Source of the DNA: Dehalogenimonas lykanthroporepellens BL-DC-9
GTDB taxonomy: Bacteria > Chloroflexota > Dehalococcoidia > Dehalococcoidales > Dehalococcoidaceae
Assembly (NCBI GenBank): GCA_000143165.1
Contig: CP002084.1
Location: forward strand, 620,001 to 684,000
Direction of reading: 5' to 3'
DNA length: 64,000 bases
The notes beneath the pieces are model-generated. The model ran no database searches and had not been told where the DNA came from. It saw only the letters and a program-made list of their open reading frames with translations. Both the position numbers and the translations under genes were made by a program. Below are positions 37,748-46,404 of this stretch, piece by piece (position 1 is the stretch's first letter; every line of letters starts with the position of its first letter).

Positions 37748-38832
37748 TTAGAACCCTTTCTTTTTTCCAAACCGGACAGTGCCTTGATTTTACCACACTC
37801 CAAAACATAATCATCTTCCAAACGCACTCCGCCCCAATCGGGAATATATATTCCGGGCTCGATAGTGAAGACCATGCCATCTTTGATCATATCTTCACTT
37901 CGCCCGCTTAACCAAGGCCTTTCATGTACCGCTAGACCAATCCCGTGTCCAACACTATGTTTGAAATATTCACCGTATCCTGCGTCCTCAATGAATTTCC
38001 GTGCCGTCAGGTCGATCTCAGCCGCCGCCATACCAGACTTTACAGCCCTGATAGCCGCCTGTTTTGCTTTGTAAACAGTGTGGTACACATTTTTAAATAT
38101 ATCGGTTTGTCCACCAAGACACAAAGTCCTGGTCATATCACCACAGTAACCATCAAGCCTGACGCCGAGGTCGATCAAAATCGGCTCTCCGTATTCTATT
38201 ACTTTTTGTGACGGTTGGGCATGCGGCATAGCCGAGTTACCACCGCTGGCAACTATTATTGGAAAGGCCGTGTTACCGCCATTTTCACGAACATATTTCT
38301 CTATTTCCCAGGCAATCTGTTTTTCCGTTAGACCAGGTAATACGGCTGTTTCTATGGCAAAAGACATTGCCTGTTCGGTTGCCTGTACCGCCCGCTGGAT
38401 TGAGGCTATTTCGTCACAGTCTTTGATAAGCCTGATGCGGTCAAGCAATTCGGTTGCCGATACCAGTTCCACCGGCTTTCTTGTATTTTTCGATGCTGTA
38501 ATGATTTCCTGATAATCAATGAATGGAATAGTATCGCCTTCCAGACCCATTCTGTCTATCCCGTGCTGTTCCATCAGGGCTGGAAGCCATTCGGATAATT
38601 TCCCGGATACTTCAATTATTTCATACCATTCGCCACTTTGTTGTCGCGCTTGCTCTCTATACCTGAAATCAATTATAACCAGATTCCTGCTTTTGGAAAT
38701 CAACAGGTACCCGGCCGACCCATCGAATCCTGACAGAAAAACCCTGTTTTCAAGCCGGGATATCAGGATCCCATCAAGGCCGAACTCGGTCATGGCGCTT
38801 TTTAAATTGCATATACGTTTAGAACGATTCAT
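37744..38832 (-). CDS. M24-family Xaa-Pro aminopeptidase
   Basis: This is a creatinase-like N-terminal domain followed by the M24 pita-bread peptidase domain, 362 residues in total, typical of the Xaa-Pro dipeptidase/aminopeptidase group. Di-metal ligands are visible as two Asp in LGVRLDGYCGDMTRT, His in SVGHGIGLAVHE, Glu in FTIEPGIY and Glu in GVRLEDDYV. The ATG at 38832 (MNRSKRIC) starts just after the xerC stop; the frame is open further upstream but that part overlaps xerC. PepP versus PepQ cannot be decided from motifs alone. Confidence 0.9.
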   Translation of the reverse strand: MNRSKRICNLKSAMTEFGLDGILISRLENRVFLSGFDGSAGYLLISKSRNLVIIDFRYREQARQQSGEWYEIIEVSGKLSEWLPALMEQHGIDRMGLEGDTIPFIDYQEIITASKNTRKPVELVSATELLDRIRLIKDCDEIASIQRAVQATEQAMSFAIETAVLPGLTEKQIAWEIEKYVRENGGNTAFPIIVASGGNSAMPHAQPSQKVIEYGEPILIDLGVRLDGYCGDMTRTLCLGGQTDIFKNVYHTVYKAKQAAIRAVKSGMAAAEIDLTARKFIEDAGYGEYFKHSVGHGIGLAVHERPWLSGRSEDMIKDGMVFTIEPGIYIPDWGGVRLEDDYVLECGKIKALSGLEKRKGSN

Positions 38833-38833
38833 T

Positions 38834-39820
38834 TTATCTTTCTTGTTCTTTAGCCAGGGGATGGGAAGACAAATACACTTTTCTTGCTTGATTTCTCGAA
38901 ACATGGGTGTAAATTTGTGTGGTAGATAGACTGGAATGCCCCAGTAGTTCCTGGACGACTCGCAAATCGGCGCCGCCATCCAGCAAATGTGTAGCGAAAC
39001 TGTGCCTTAACAGATGCGGATGAACTTCCTGTCTAATACCAGCTATTCTAGCGTATCTTAATATAAGCTTTTGCATAGAGCGAACCGATAATGATCCGCC
39101 TCTATAATTTAGAAACAGGCTATCGGTTGCTCGCTCGGCCTTAGCCAGTTTCGGACGGGCTTTTTCAAGGTACTTCTTAACGGCATCAGCCGCAGGTTGG
39201 CCGATGATCACCAAGCGTTCCTTCTGTCCCTTTCCGGTAACCCTTAACTCGCGGCTGTAATAATCCACCTGGGATACTTTGATATCGGAGAGTTCTGAAA
39301 TACGTAATCCTGCGGCGTAAATCATCTCCATGATTGCTTTATCCCTTAAGCCTACCGGTTTGGATGTTTCAGGGGCTTCAAGAAGCCTTTCCATTTCATC
39401 GACAGTCAAAAAAGACGGCAGTCTCTTGTCAAGTTTGATCGAAAAAGCGGACAGGCGCCCGCCGTGTTTTCTAGTAACCGGCAGAGGGCTCTCAGTGATA
39501 ATTTCCTCCCTTAACAGATATCGGAACAGTGACCGTATCGCTGATAATTTACGAACAACCGAACTTTTTACTACACCCTGTTCCAGTAACCAGGCAATGT
39601 AACCTCTGATGACATATTTATCCACGTCCGATGGGAAACTTAGCCTGTGTTGCTCAAGGTATTGAAAAAAACCGTGCGGCTCACCCTTTTGCTGATTGCC
39701 AATGATGTCGTTTTTATAGTTACGGATAGTTCTGGGAGAGAGGTTCAACTCGGTTCCCAGATGAATGAGGTAATCGTCGAAATATCTATTAGACGGTACC
39801 TTACCGGGAGAAGTGTTCAT
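38834..39820 (-). CDS. xerC: Tyrosine recombinase XerC/XerD
   Basis: The 328-residue tyrosine recombinase has the SAM-like N-terminal DNA-binding domain and the catalytic domain. The active-site residues are Arg in AAGLRISELSDI, Lys in TGKGQKER, His and Arg in HLLRHSFATHLL, His in ELLGHSSL and the nucleophilic Tyr in TTQIYTHV. Its likely job is chromosome dimer resolution at dif. The ATG overlaps the topA stop (ATGA), and the dprA-topA-xerC order is a common chromosomal arrangement, which argues against a mobile-element integrase. C versus D cannot be told. Confidence 0.9.
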   Translation of the reverse strand: MNTSPGKVPSNRYFDDYLIHLGTELNLSPRTIRNYKNDIIGNQQKGEPHGFFQYLEQHRLSFPSDVDKYVIRGYIAWLLEQGVVKSSVVRKLSAIRSLFRYLLREEIITESPLPVTRKHGGRLSAFSIKLDKRLPSFLTVDEMERLLEAPETSKPVGLRDKAIMEMIYAAGLRISELSDIKVSQVDYYSRELRVTGKGQKERLVIIGQPAADAVKKYLEKARPKLAKAERATDSLFLNYRGGSLSVRSMQKLILRYARIAGIRQEVHPHLLRHSFATHLLDGGADLRVVQELLGHSSLSTTQIYTHVSRNQARKVYLSSHPLAKEQER

Positions 39821-41913
39821 TTGGCATTCTTGCACGTTTTATTGGTGCATTTTATTCGCTTATTATTGTACTCTGCCTGTAAACCACCGCATTCGGGACA
39901 TGGGACGGCAACCGGTCTGGCATTGATAGCGAATTTATGCTTGGGAAAAGCTTCACAGCCATAAAACAGTTTGCCTTTCTTTGAATACCTTCCGATAATT
40001 TCAGCGTTTTCAGGACAATCAGGACACATGACGCCTGTTCGAATGCGAAATGACTGCCGGAACTGACAATCGGGGCATTCCATATATTTTCCGTATCTAC
40101 CAATCTTAATCAACAACTTGGCTTGGTGGCACTTGGGGCAAGTCTCTTCTGACTCCTCTACCGGCAAGGGGACCTTCTCCAACTGGGCTTGCGCCGCTTC
40201 GAGGTCATTATTGAAGGGCGTATAGAAATCATTGATAACCGTAACCCAGTTATAGCCTTCTTCCGCTACCTTATCGAGGCTCTCTTCCATCTGAGCGGTA
40301 AAACCGGCATCTATTACTTCCGGAAATTGTTGTACCAGAATATCTCTAATGATCATTCCTAATTCCGTCGGTTTAAAGACACCCTTGGTCTTTTCTACAT
40401 AGTCACGCTGTTGGACGACAGATAGTATTGGTGCATACGTACTTGGGCGCCCAATCCCGAACTGTTCCAAAGTTTTAATCAATGTAGCTTCAGTATAACG
40501 GGGAGGCGGTTGTGTAAATTTTTGGTCTTTAACGATATCGGTCAGATTCAGTGCTTCCCCGTCTTTCAAGTCCGGTATCTTGGCGGTATTTTGTTCAATA
40601 TCGTCGTCTTTGCCTTCGGTATACAAAACCATGAAGCCGTCGAAAACATTCAACGAGCTTTGTGTTCTGAAAATATATTTTTCCTTCGATTTTGTTCCGA
40701 AAGATACGATATCCACGGTCGTATTTAGAAATCTGGCATCTGCCATTTGACTGGTCACCATTCTCTGCCAGATGAGACGATACAGCTTAAGTTGATTTGG
40801 CTCGAGATACGGTTTCAACCTTTCGGGTGTACGTTTGACATCGGTAGGCCGAATCGCCTCATGAGCTTCCTGGGCCCCTTTTATTTTCTTTGAATAATGT
40901 CTGGCGGTTTTCGGAAGGTAAGCTTCTCCATATTGTTCTCCGATGAACTTTCTGGTATCAGCCAAGGCGGATTGCGCAATATGGGTTGAGTCGGTCCTCA
41001 TATAGGTTATCAAACCGACATTGCCCTCTTCTCCAACGGATAACCCTTCATACAACTGCTGAGCTAAAGCCATGGTCTGTTTGGCTGAAAACTTTAATTT
41101 TCGCCAGGCTTCCTGCTGTAGTGTGCTTGTAATAAAGGGAGGTGAGGGCCGGCGGCTGGCTGGTTTTTCCGTAATGCTGTCTACTTTGTGTTCCGCGGTC
41201 TTCAAATCCAGAACTATAATTTCAGCTGTTTCAGCATCCGGAATCGATATCTTTTTCTTGCCTCCAACGCCGATGAGTCCGGCTTTGAATTTCTCACCGG
41301 GTTTATTTTTCGGTGAAAATTCCCCTTCGATTGTCCAGTACTCCACCGCAATGAAACTCTCGATTTCTCGTTCCCGATCGACAATTATCCGCAGAGCTAC
41401 CGACTGCACTCGCCCGGCAGACAAGCCGCGGCGAACTTTTCGCCATAGCAAAGGGGATAATTTATAGCCGACAAGCCGGTCGAGAACTCTTCTGGCTTGC
41501 TGGGCATTTATCAGGTCCATGTTCAGATCTCTGGGAGCTTTGAAAGCTTTATCTATGGCGTCCTTGGTTATTTCGTGAAAAACAACCCTTCTATAGGGCG
41601 TCGCGCCCAGTCCGATAGCTTCGACAAGATGCCAGGCGATAGCTTCCCCTTCACGATCCGGGTCAGTAGCTAGAACAACCTCGTCAGATTTTTTTACGGC
41701 TTCTTTTAAATCCTTTATCACTGCGGATTTGGCGCGCATATTGATATATTTGGGTTTGAAGTCGTTCTCGATATCCACCCCAAGAGTGCTTTTCGGCAGA
41801 TCGCGCACGTGCCCCAGAGAAGCCTTTAAGGAATAATTAGACCCCAAAAATCTGGCCAAAGTTCTCGCTTTAGCCGGCGACTCCACTATTACCAGTTTTT
41901 TATGTTTTTTCAT
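39817..41913 (-). CDS. topA: DNA topoisomerase I
   Basis: TopA is the type IA topoisomerase that relaxes negative supercoils. The Toprim domain is at the N-terminus (KLVIVESPAKARTLARFLG and ATDPDREGEAIAWHL). The active-site Tyr is in GLITYMRTDSTHIA, after ALRIIVDREREIE. The C-terminus carries topoisomerase zinc ribbons: a CPKCHQAKLL to YMECPDC ribbon, a CPDCPENAEIIG to YGCE ribbon, and a last CPECGGLQ to KCTNKTC ribbon. The protein has 698 residues. It lies between dprA (34 bases upstream) and xerC. Confidence 0.96.
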   Translation of the reverse strand: MKKHKKLVIVESPAKARTLARFLGSNYSLKASLGHVRDLPKSTLGVDIENDFKPKYINMRAKSAVIKDLKEAVKKSDEVVLATDPDREGEAIAWHLVEAIGLGATPYRRVVFHEITKDAIDKAFKAPRDLNMDLINAQQARRVLDRLVGYKLSPLLWRKVRRGLSAGRVQSVALRIIVDREREIESFIAVEYWTIEGEFSPKNKPGEKFKAGLIGVGGKKKISIPDAETAEIIVLDLKTAEHKVDSITEKPASRRPSPPFITSTLQQEAWRKLKFSAKQTMALAQQLYEGLSVGEEGNVGLITYMRTDSTHIAQSALADTRKFIGEQYGEAYLPKTARHYSKKIKGAQEAHEAIRPTDVKRTPERLKPYLEPNQLKLYRLIWQRMVTSQMADARFLNTTVDIVSFGTKSKEKYIFRTQSSLNVFDGFMVLYTEGKDDDIEQNTAKIPDLKDGEALNLTDIVKDQKFTQPPPRYTEATLIKTLEQFGIGRPSTYAPILSVVQQRDYVEKTKGVFKPTELGMIIRDILVQQFPEVIDAGFTAQMEESLDKVAEEGYNWVTVINDFYTPFNNDLEAAQAQLEKVPLPVEESEETCPKCHQAKLLIKIGRYGKYMECPDCQFRQSFRIRTGVMCPDCPENAEIIGRYSKKGKLFYGCEAFPKHKFAINARPVAVPCPECGGLQAEYNNKRIKCTNKTCKNAK

Positions 41914-41947
41914 ACGATAAAAGAATTGTTCTCCTCTTACTCACTCA

Positions 41948-43036
41948 TCAGGTCGAGATATAATTCATACCACCAAGTTGTTTTACCAACCCCTTCAATT
42001 CCATAATTGCCAACAGACTGCTGACGGTGGCCACCGTTTCACCGGTAGTTCTACATATCTCATCCACATGCTTTGATTGACCGTTCAAAATTCCCATAAT
42101 TCTCCGCTCTGCTTCTGTTTCCGCGTATATCAGTTTGCGCTCCCTTATCGGAAACACAGTCCCCATATTCATTTCTTCTATTATATCTCCTCCCCCGGTG
42201 ACGAGTTTGGCTCCCTGTTGTATCAGACGGTTGGTTCCATTACTTTGGTCTGAAAATATATTCCCCGGTACCGCGAAAACCTCCCGATTTTGTTCCAAAG
42301 CAAATCCAGCTGTGATAACGGCGCCACTACTTTTTCCAGCTTCCGTTACCAATGTGCCCAGAGAAATCCCTGAAAGTATCCGATTCCTCCGGGGGAAATT
42401 CTCCGGCTTTGGCCCATAATTGAGCGGAAATTCGCTGATAACCGCCCCATGTTCGGTAATCTCGTCGGCTAATTTTTTGTTTTCACGGGGATAAATCTCA
42501 CCAATTCCGCTCCCTAATACGGCAATGGTTCTGCCTTTATTATTCAGAGCGGTCTGATGGGCGATGGTATCAATCCCCCTGGCCAGCCCGCTACATATGG
42601 TCATGCCGCTTCTAACAAGAAAACTCGAAAGCTCTTCGGTTACCTGGCGCCCATATATGGTCGGCTTGCGTGTGCCGACAACGGCAATCGAGAGTTCGTC
42701 ATCCGATTCTATAGTACCTTTTACATAAAGTAACATGGGGTAATCATGTATTTCCCTGAGACGGGTAGGGTAGGTAGTATCATCGGCGGTTATCAGGCTG
42801 ACACCGGTCTTTTCAGCGGCTTCCAGTTCTCGTTCAGGTTCAATATTAGGACGCCACTGTTTTATGGCAGTTATAGTCCCGTTATCAAATCCGGCCCGGA
42901 CAAACTCACTTGTGTCCGCACGCCAAGCAACTTCCAATCCACCAAAATGTCGCTCAATGATACCAAGTCGAACCCGACCTATACCAGGGATCATGTTAAA
43001 ACCTACAATACTGAGTAAACGATTGATATTTTCCAA
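41948..43036 (-). CDS. dprA: DNA-protecting protein DprA
   Basis: DprA binds single-stranded DNA and loads RecA during natural transformation and is widely conserved in other bacteria too. The 362 residues show a helix-hairpin-helix-like N-terminus (FNMIPGIGRVRLG), the Rossmann core with AVVGTRKPTIYGRQV, CSGLARGIDTIAHQTAL and PRRNRILSGIS, and a C-terminal winged helix (about 300-360). The start is TTG at 43036 with no ribosome binding site; a promoter with extended -10 places transcription three bases upstream. Confidence 0.93.
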   Translation of the reverse strand: MENINRLLSIVGFNMIPGIGRVRLGIIERHFGGLEVAWRADTSEFVRAGFDNGTITAIKQWRPNIEPERELEAAEKTGVSLITADDTTYPTRLREIHDYPMLLYVKGTIESDDELSIAVVGTRKPTIYGRQVTEELSSFLVRSGMTICSGLARGIDTIAHQTALNNKGRTIAVLGSGIGEIYPRENKKLADEITEHGAVISEFPLNYGPKPENFPRRNRILSGISLGTLVTEAGKSSGAVITAGFALEQNREVFAVPGNIFSDQSNGTNRLIQQGAKLVTGGGDIIEEMNMGTVFPIRERKLIYAETEAERRIMGILNGQSKHVDEICRTTGETVATVSSLLAIMELKGLVKQLGGMNYIST

Positions 43037-43045
43037 AGTGTGGCA

Positions 43046-43074
43046 ATTCTAGCACAGCCCATTCCACCTAACAA
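43046..43074 (-). promoter_or_regulatory. dprA operon promoter, near-leaderless
   Basis: TTGTTA (43069-43074), a 17-base spacer and TAGAAT (43046-43051), preceded by TGC as an extended -10. The predicted start of transcription is 43039, three bases before the TTG codon. Confidence 0.65.
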
Positions 43075-43095
43075 AGGTGCAATATGATGGTATCT

Positions 43096-43124
43096 TTGAC
43101 TACATGTATTCCGCTTGATATTAT
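43096..43124 (+). promoter_or_regulatory. lysA operon promoter, leaderless
   Basis: TTGACT (43096-43101), a 17-base spacer and TATTAT (43119-43124). Six bases separate the -10 box from the ATG at 43131, so the A of the start codon is the predicted first transcribed base. Confidence 0.7.
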
Positions 43125-43130
43125 TGACTT

Positions 43131-44444
43131 ATGAACGAATTATCCAAAATATTCCCTTCAAATGCATCTGTTTCGGCTGAAGGGCAGTTGTTAATCGATG
43201 GTGTTGGGGTTGAAAGTCTCGCCTCGGAATTTGGCACTCCACTGTATATTTTTTCCGAACAGGACTTCCGGGATCGTTGCCGGGAGTACAATCGAGTTTT
43301 CAAGGCAGATTTTTCTTCCGATCTGAAAGTGCTTTTCGCTGGAAAAGCGTGGCTCAATTTATCGATTCTAAAGATAATAGCCGAAGAAGGTATCGGTTTG
43401 GATGTAGTATCCGAAGGTGAACTGGGTATCGCTTCAGCCGCGGGTTTCCCGCTAGATCGTATCTATATGCATGGCAATAATAAATCTGACCGTGAACTTG
43501 AACTTGCGGTTGAAAAAGGCATCGGCCGAATAGTAGTTGACAACCAGAGCGACATTTCAAGGCTGGAAGCAATAGCCTCAGAAAAAAAGGACAGGCCTGC
43601 AATTCTTGTACGAATAAATCCCGGAATTGACCCTCACACCCACGCCAAGATTTCTACCGGCAACATAGACTCCAAATTTGGGATGGGACTCGAAGAAGCC
43701 AGGGACGTTATCGACCATATTATAAAGTCCGATGTTCTTGATCTCAAGGGGTTCCACTACCATATTGGATCTCAGATATTTGAAATACAACCCTTTCTGG
43801 ATGCTCTGACTACCGCGCTGGCCTTCATCAGCGATCTGATGACAGATCTTGATTACGCGACCCGTGAACTTGATATCGGCGGGGGGTATGCAATTCCCTA
43901 TCTCTCAGAACAGAATCCGCCGGGAATCGGGGAATATGCAAAAGCTATATCGGACCATTTTGATTCAGAATGTCAAAGACTGAAACTGCAAAAGCCTTGC
44001 GTTACCATTGAGCCAGGAAGAAGCCTTATCGCCTCATCGACTGTAGCCTTATACACTGTGGGTGTAATAAAACGCATTTCTGGTATTAGAGACTATGTCT
44101 GTGTGGATGGCGGAATGGCTGATAATATCCGGCCAACCCTTTACGGGGCACAATACGAGCCTTCCCTGGCAAATAGAATGAATGATTCAAACGTCGGTAA
44201 GTATACCGTTGCCGGACGTTACTGTGAATCCGGCGATATTCTGGCTACCGATGTCTCATTACCTGAACCGAAAACCGGAGATTTGCTGGTGATGCCGGGA
44301 GCCGGTGCTTATTGCCTGCCTATGGCTTCTAATTATAACGCGTCATTTCGGCCGGCCGTTGTTAAAGTACATCAGGGGAAAGCAACATTGATTCGTCGTC
44401 GCGAAACGATGGAAGATCTGATTCGCTACGATATCAGACCATGA
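43131..44444 (+). CDS. lysA: Diaminopimelate decarboxylase
   Basis: LysA decarboxylates meso-diaminopimelate to L-lysine. The alanine-racemase-fold barrel with PLP-binding Lys72 (LFAGKAWLNLSILK) comes first, followed by GIGLDVVSEGELGIA, KFGMGLEEAR, GFHYHIGSQIF with its conserved His, and DIGGGYAIPY. The C-terminal domain has EPGRSLIASS, YCESGDILATDV with the catalytic Cys, and GAYCLPMASNYN. It has 437 residues. Related decarboxylases of ornithine or carboxynorspermidine are less likely. It partners with dapL and dapF at 48-50 kb. Its start codon has no ribosome binding site. Confidence 0.95.
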   Translation: MNELSKIFPSNASVSAEGQLLIDGVGVESLASEFGTPLYIFSEQDFRDRCREYNRVFKADFSSDLKVLFAGKAWLNLSILKIIAEEGIGLDVVSEGELGIASAAGFPLDRIYMHGNNKSDRELELAVEKGIGRIVVDNQSDISRLEAIASEKKDRPAILVRINPGIDPHTHAKISTGNIDSKFGMGLEEARDVIDHIIKSDVLDLKGFHYHIGSQIFEIQPFLDALTTALAFISDLMTDLDYATRELDIGGGYAIPYLSEQNPPGIGEYAKAISDHFDSECQRLKLQKPCVTIEPGRSLIASSTVALYTVGVIKRISGIRDYVCVDGGMADNIRPTLYGAQYEPSLANRMNDSNVGKYTVAGRYCESGDILATDVSLPEPKTGDLLVMPGAGAYCLPMASNYNASFRPAVVKVHQGKATLIRRRETMEDLIRYDIRP

Positions 44445-45460
44445 ACAGCACCTGGGATTTGATAGGTCTCGACAATCATGTTCAGACTCTGAGAAACATG
44501 GTTGGTCTGGGGGGTGGAATTCCGGGGTTGATTTTTGTCGCCCCTGAACATGGTAGTAAACACACCCTGGCTACAAGGTTCACTCAAGTTCTGAATTGCA
44601 CCGCTGATGAAGCCCCCTGTGGGCAGTGCGATACCTGCATAAAAATAGATAGGGGCCTTTTTCCGGACCTTCAATATATCCATCTGGCTTCTGATGAAAA
44701 CAATAAGAAGAAAACTGAAATAGCCATTGATCAGATTCGGGAGCTTATTCATCAAATTTCCTTCCCGCCTTATCAAGGACGATATCGTGTGGTTGTCGTT
44801 GAAGAAGCAGACAAATTATCTTTGTCTGCCGCTAATGCTTTGCTGAAAACTATTGAAGAGCCACCGGATAACACGGTGTTCATCCTGTTAACCGCTCGGG
44901 TGGAGGCCATCCCCGAAACTATCAGGTCTCGCTGTTTCCTGCTGGAATTGCCCCGAACCAGATCGGAGCTTGTCAGGCACTTTTTGATTGAAAAATACTG
45001 CTTGAGCGAAGATCGGGCAGGGATCATTACAAGGATAGCCGACGGACACCCAGGGCTGGCAGTAGCCTGCGTCTCTGACGATACATTGATTTCAAATTCT
45101 CATGCCGCTTTCGATAAACTCTTGGAAATACTTACTTCCGGATTCCGGACAAGATTTGATATCGCTGTCGTCTTGTCCGGTAAATTCAGTCAGGACCGGC
45201 TTGAAATTTTTGCGTTGTTAGATAACTGGCTCACTTTAGCTCGTGACATTATGCTACATAAAATAGGCTTACGAGAATATGTTCGTAATCTCGATTATCT
45301 GACCAGTATTTCTAATTCTGTCGAGATTATGGAGATTAGTAAAGTCCTGTCCATTCTTCGCGTCATAACTCAATCCAGGGCAAACCTGGAGAGGAATGCC
45401 GGAGCCCGGTTGTGTCTTGATCTAATGATGATTGATTTACCAATACTTGAGAGCGAGTAA
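44441..45460 (+). CDS. holB: DNA polymerase III subunit delta'
   Basis: Delta' is the stator of the clamp loader. The AAA+ fold is recognisable from VVVEEADKLSLSAANALLK followed by TIEEPPDNTVFIL, the sensor region ETIRSRCFLLELP (SRC motif) and the zinc-binding cysteines in CGQCDTC. The P-loop is degenerate: APEHGSKHTLA replaces GxxGxGKT, which is normal for delta' subunits that do not hydrolyse ATP. It has 339 residues. The ATG overlaps the lysA stop and ricT follows by three bases, the holB-yaaT order widespread in bacteria. Confidence 0.9.
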   Translation: MNSTWDLIGLDNHVQTLRNMVGLGGGIPGLIFVAPEHGSKHTLATRFTQVLNCTADEAPCGQCDTCIKIDRGLFPDLQYIHLASDENNKKKTEIAIDQIRELIHQISFPPYQGRYRVVVVEEADKLSLSAANALLKTIEEPPDNTVFILLTARVEAIPETIRSRCFLLELPRTRSELVRHFLIEKYCLSEDRAGIITRIADGHPGLAVACVSDDTLISNSHAAFDKLLEILTSGFRTRFDIAVVLSGKFSQDRLEIFALLDNWLTLARDIMLHKIGLREYVRNLDYLTSISNSVEIMEISKVLSILRVITQSRANLERNAGARLCLDLMMIDLPILESE

Positions 45461-45463
45461 TAT

Positions 45464-46312
45464 ATGAAAAAATTAGGCGATGTAAAATTCAAAAAGGCTG
45501 GCAAGCATTATACCTTCGATGCCACAGAATTTGAGGTCGATAGAGGAGACATGGTTATCGTCGAAACGAGCCGAGGGCAGGAAATAGGGCAGGTTGTTGA
45601 TGTCAGAACTACAGAAGATGCTGAATCGGATATGTCTATCAAACCGGTTATCAGGATCGCCACAAAAGAGGATATAGAACAAAAGCGTCGTGTCTGCCAC
45701 CAGCAGGCCGCGGCGCTGATTGCCTGTCGGGAACAGGTAGCAAAGTTGAAACTTCCGATGAAATGCCTGTCCGCCGAATACAATCTTGATGAAACCCATA
45801 TTACAGTCTATTTCAGTGCTGAAGGCAGGGTGGATTTCCGAGAACTCGTGCGTGAAATGGGAAAGCAACTACATGTCAGAGTGGAATTGCGACAGATCGG
45901 TCCCAGAGACGAAACCAAACTACTTGGAGGATTTGGTCGCTGTGGCAGAGAGTTTTGTTGTGCCAGTTACCTTTCTGAATTCGAGCCCGTCTCGATAAAA
46001 ATGGCCAAAGAGCAGAATCTTCCCTTGAATCCTCTGAAGATCTCCGGGGTTTGTGGAAGATTATTGTGTTGTCTGGGTCATGAATACGAAACTTATAAAG
46101 AAATGAACCGGGAAAAGGCCTGTTCCAAATGCATGGATGCCCCAGACAAGCCAACTAGTAATATTGCGACCATTAAACGAGCAGTAGTTCCGGAAAAGCC
46201 GGTAGCGAACGAATTACCAATTATCGTTGATACAACCGATGAACAATCGGATAATACATCTGATGGCATAATTCAACGCAGACCACCTCGCAGACGTCGT
46301 CGAAAACGTTAG
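45464..46312 (+). CDS. ricT: RicT/YaaT-type PSP1 domain protein
   Basis: This is the PSP1 C-terminal domain protein known as RicT (YaaT) in Bacillus, where with RicA and RicF it supports RNase Y and phosphorelay functions and binds Fe-S clusters. The 282 residues contain the DRGDMVIVETSRGQEIG region, the motif GRCGREFCCASYL, and SGVCGRLLCCLGHEYETY with clustered cysteines that bind clusters in Bacillus. The C-terminal end is basic and proline-rich (IQRRPPRRRRRKR). It follows holB by three bases. Confidence 0.88.
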   Translation: MKKLGDVKFKKAGKHYTFDATEFEVDRGDMVIVETSRGQEIGQVVDVRTTEDAESDMSIKPVIRIATKEDIEQKRRVCHQQAAALIACREQVAKLKLPMKCLSAEYNLDETHITVYFSAEGRVDFRELVREMGKQLHVRVELRQIGPRDETKLLGGFGRCGREFCCASYLSEFEPVSIKMAKEQNLPLNPLKISGVCGRLLCCLGHEYETYKEMNREKACSKCMDAPDKPTSNIATIKRAVVPEKPVANELPIIVDTTDEQSDNTSDGIIQRRPPRRRRRKR

Positions 46313-46404
46313 TAATTGCCAATGTTACCAGACATAATGTATCGAGGTTCCAAATAGACAAACCAGCCGAAAAATCAGTTGCCACAAGTCAGCCTAACGC
46401 AATA

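Noticed and set aside
38834-39820. Tyrosine recombinase as evidence of an integrated element
   Set aside because: It sits in the dprA-topA-xerC housekeeping order with an ATGA overlap, and no attachment-site repeats or phage genes are nearby.
44441-45460. Broken P-loop of the clamp-loader subunit as a sign of a pseudogene
   Set aside because: Delta' subunits commonly lack a working ATPase site; the rest of the protein is intact and the holB-ricT context is normal.
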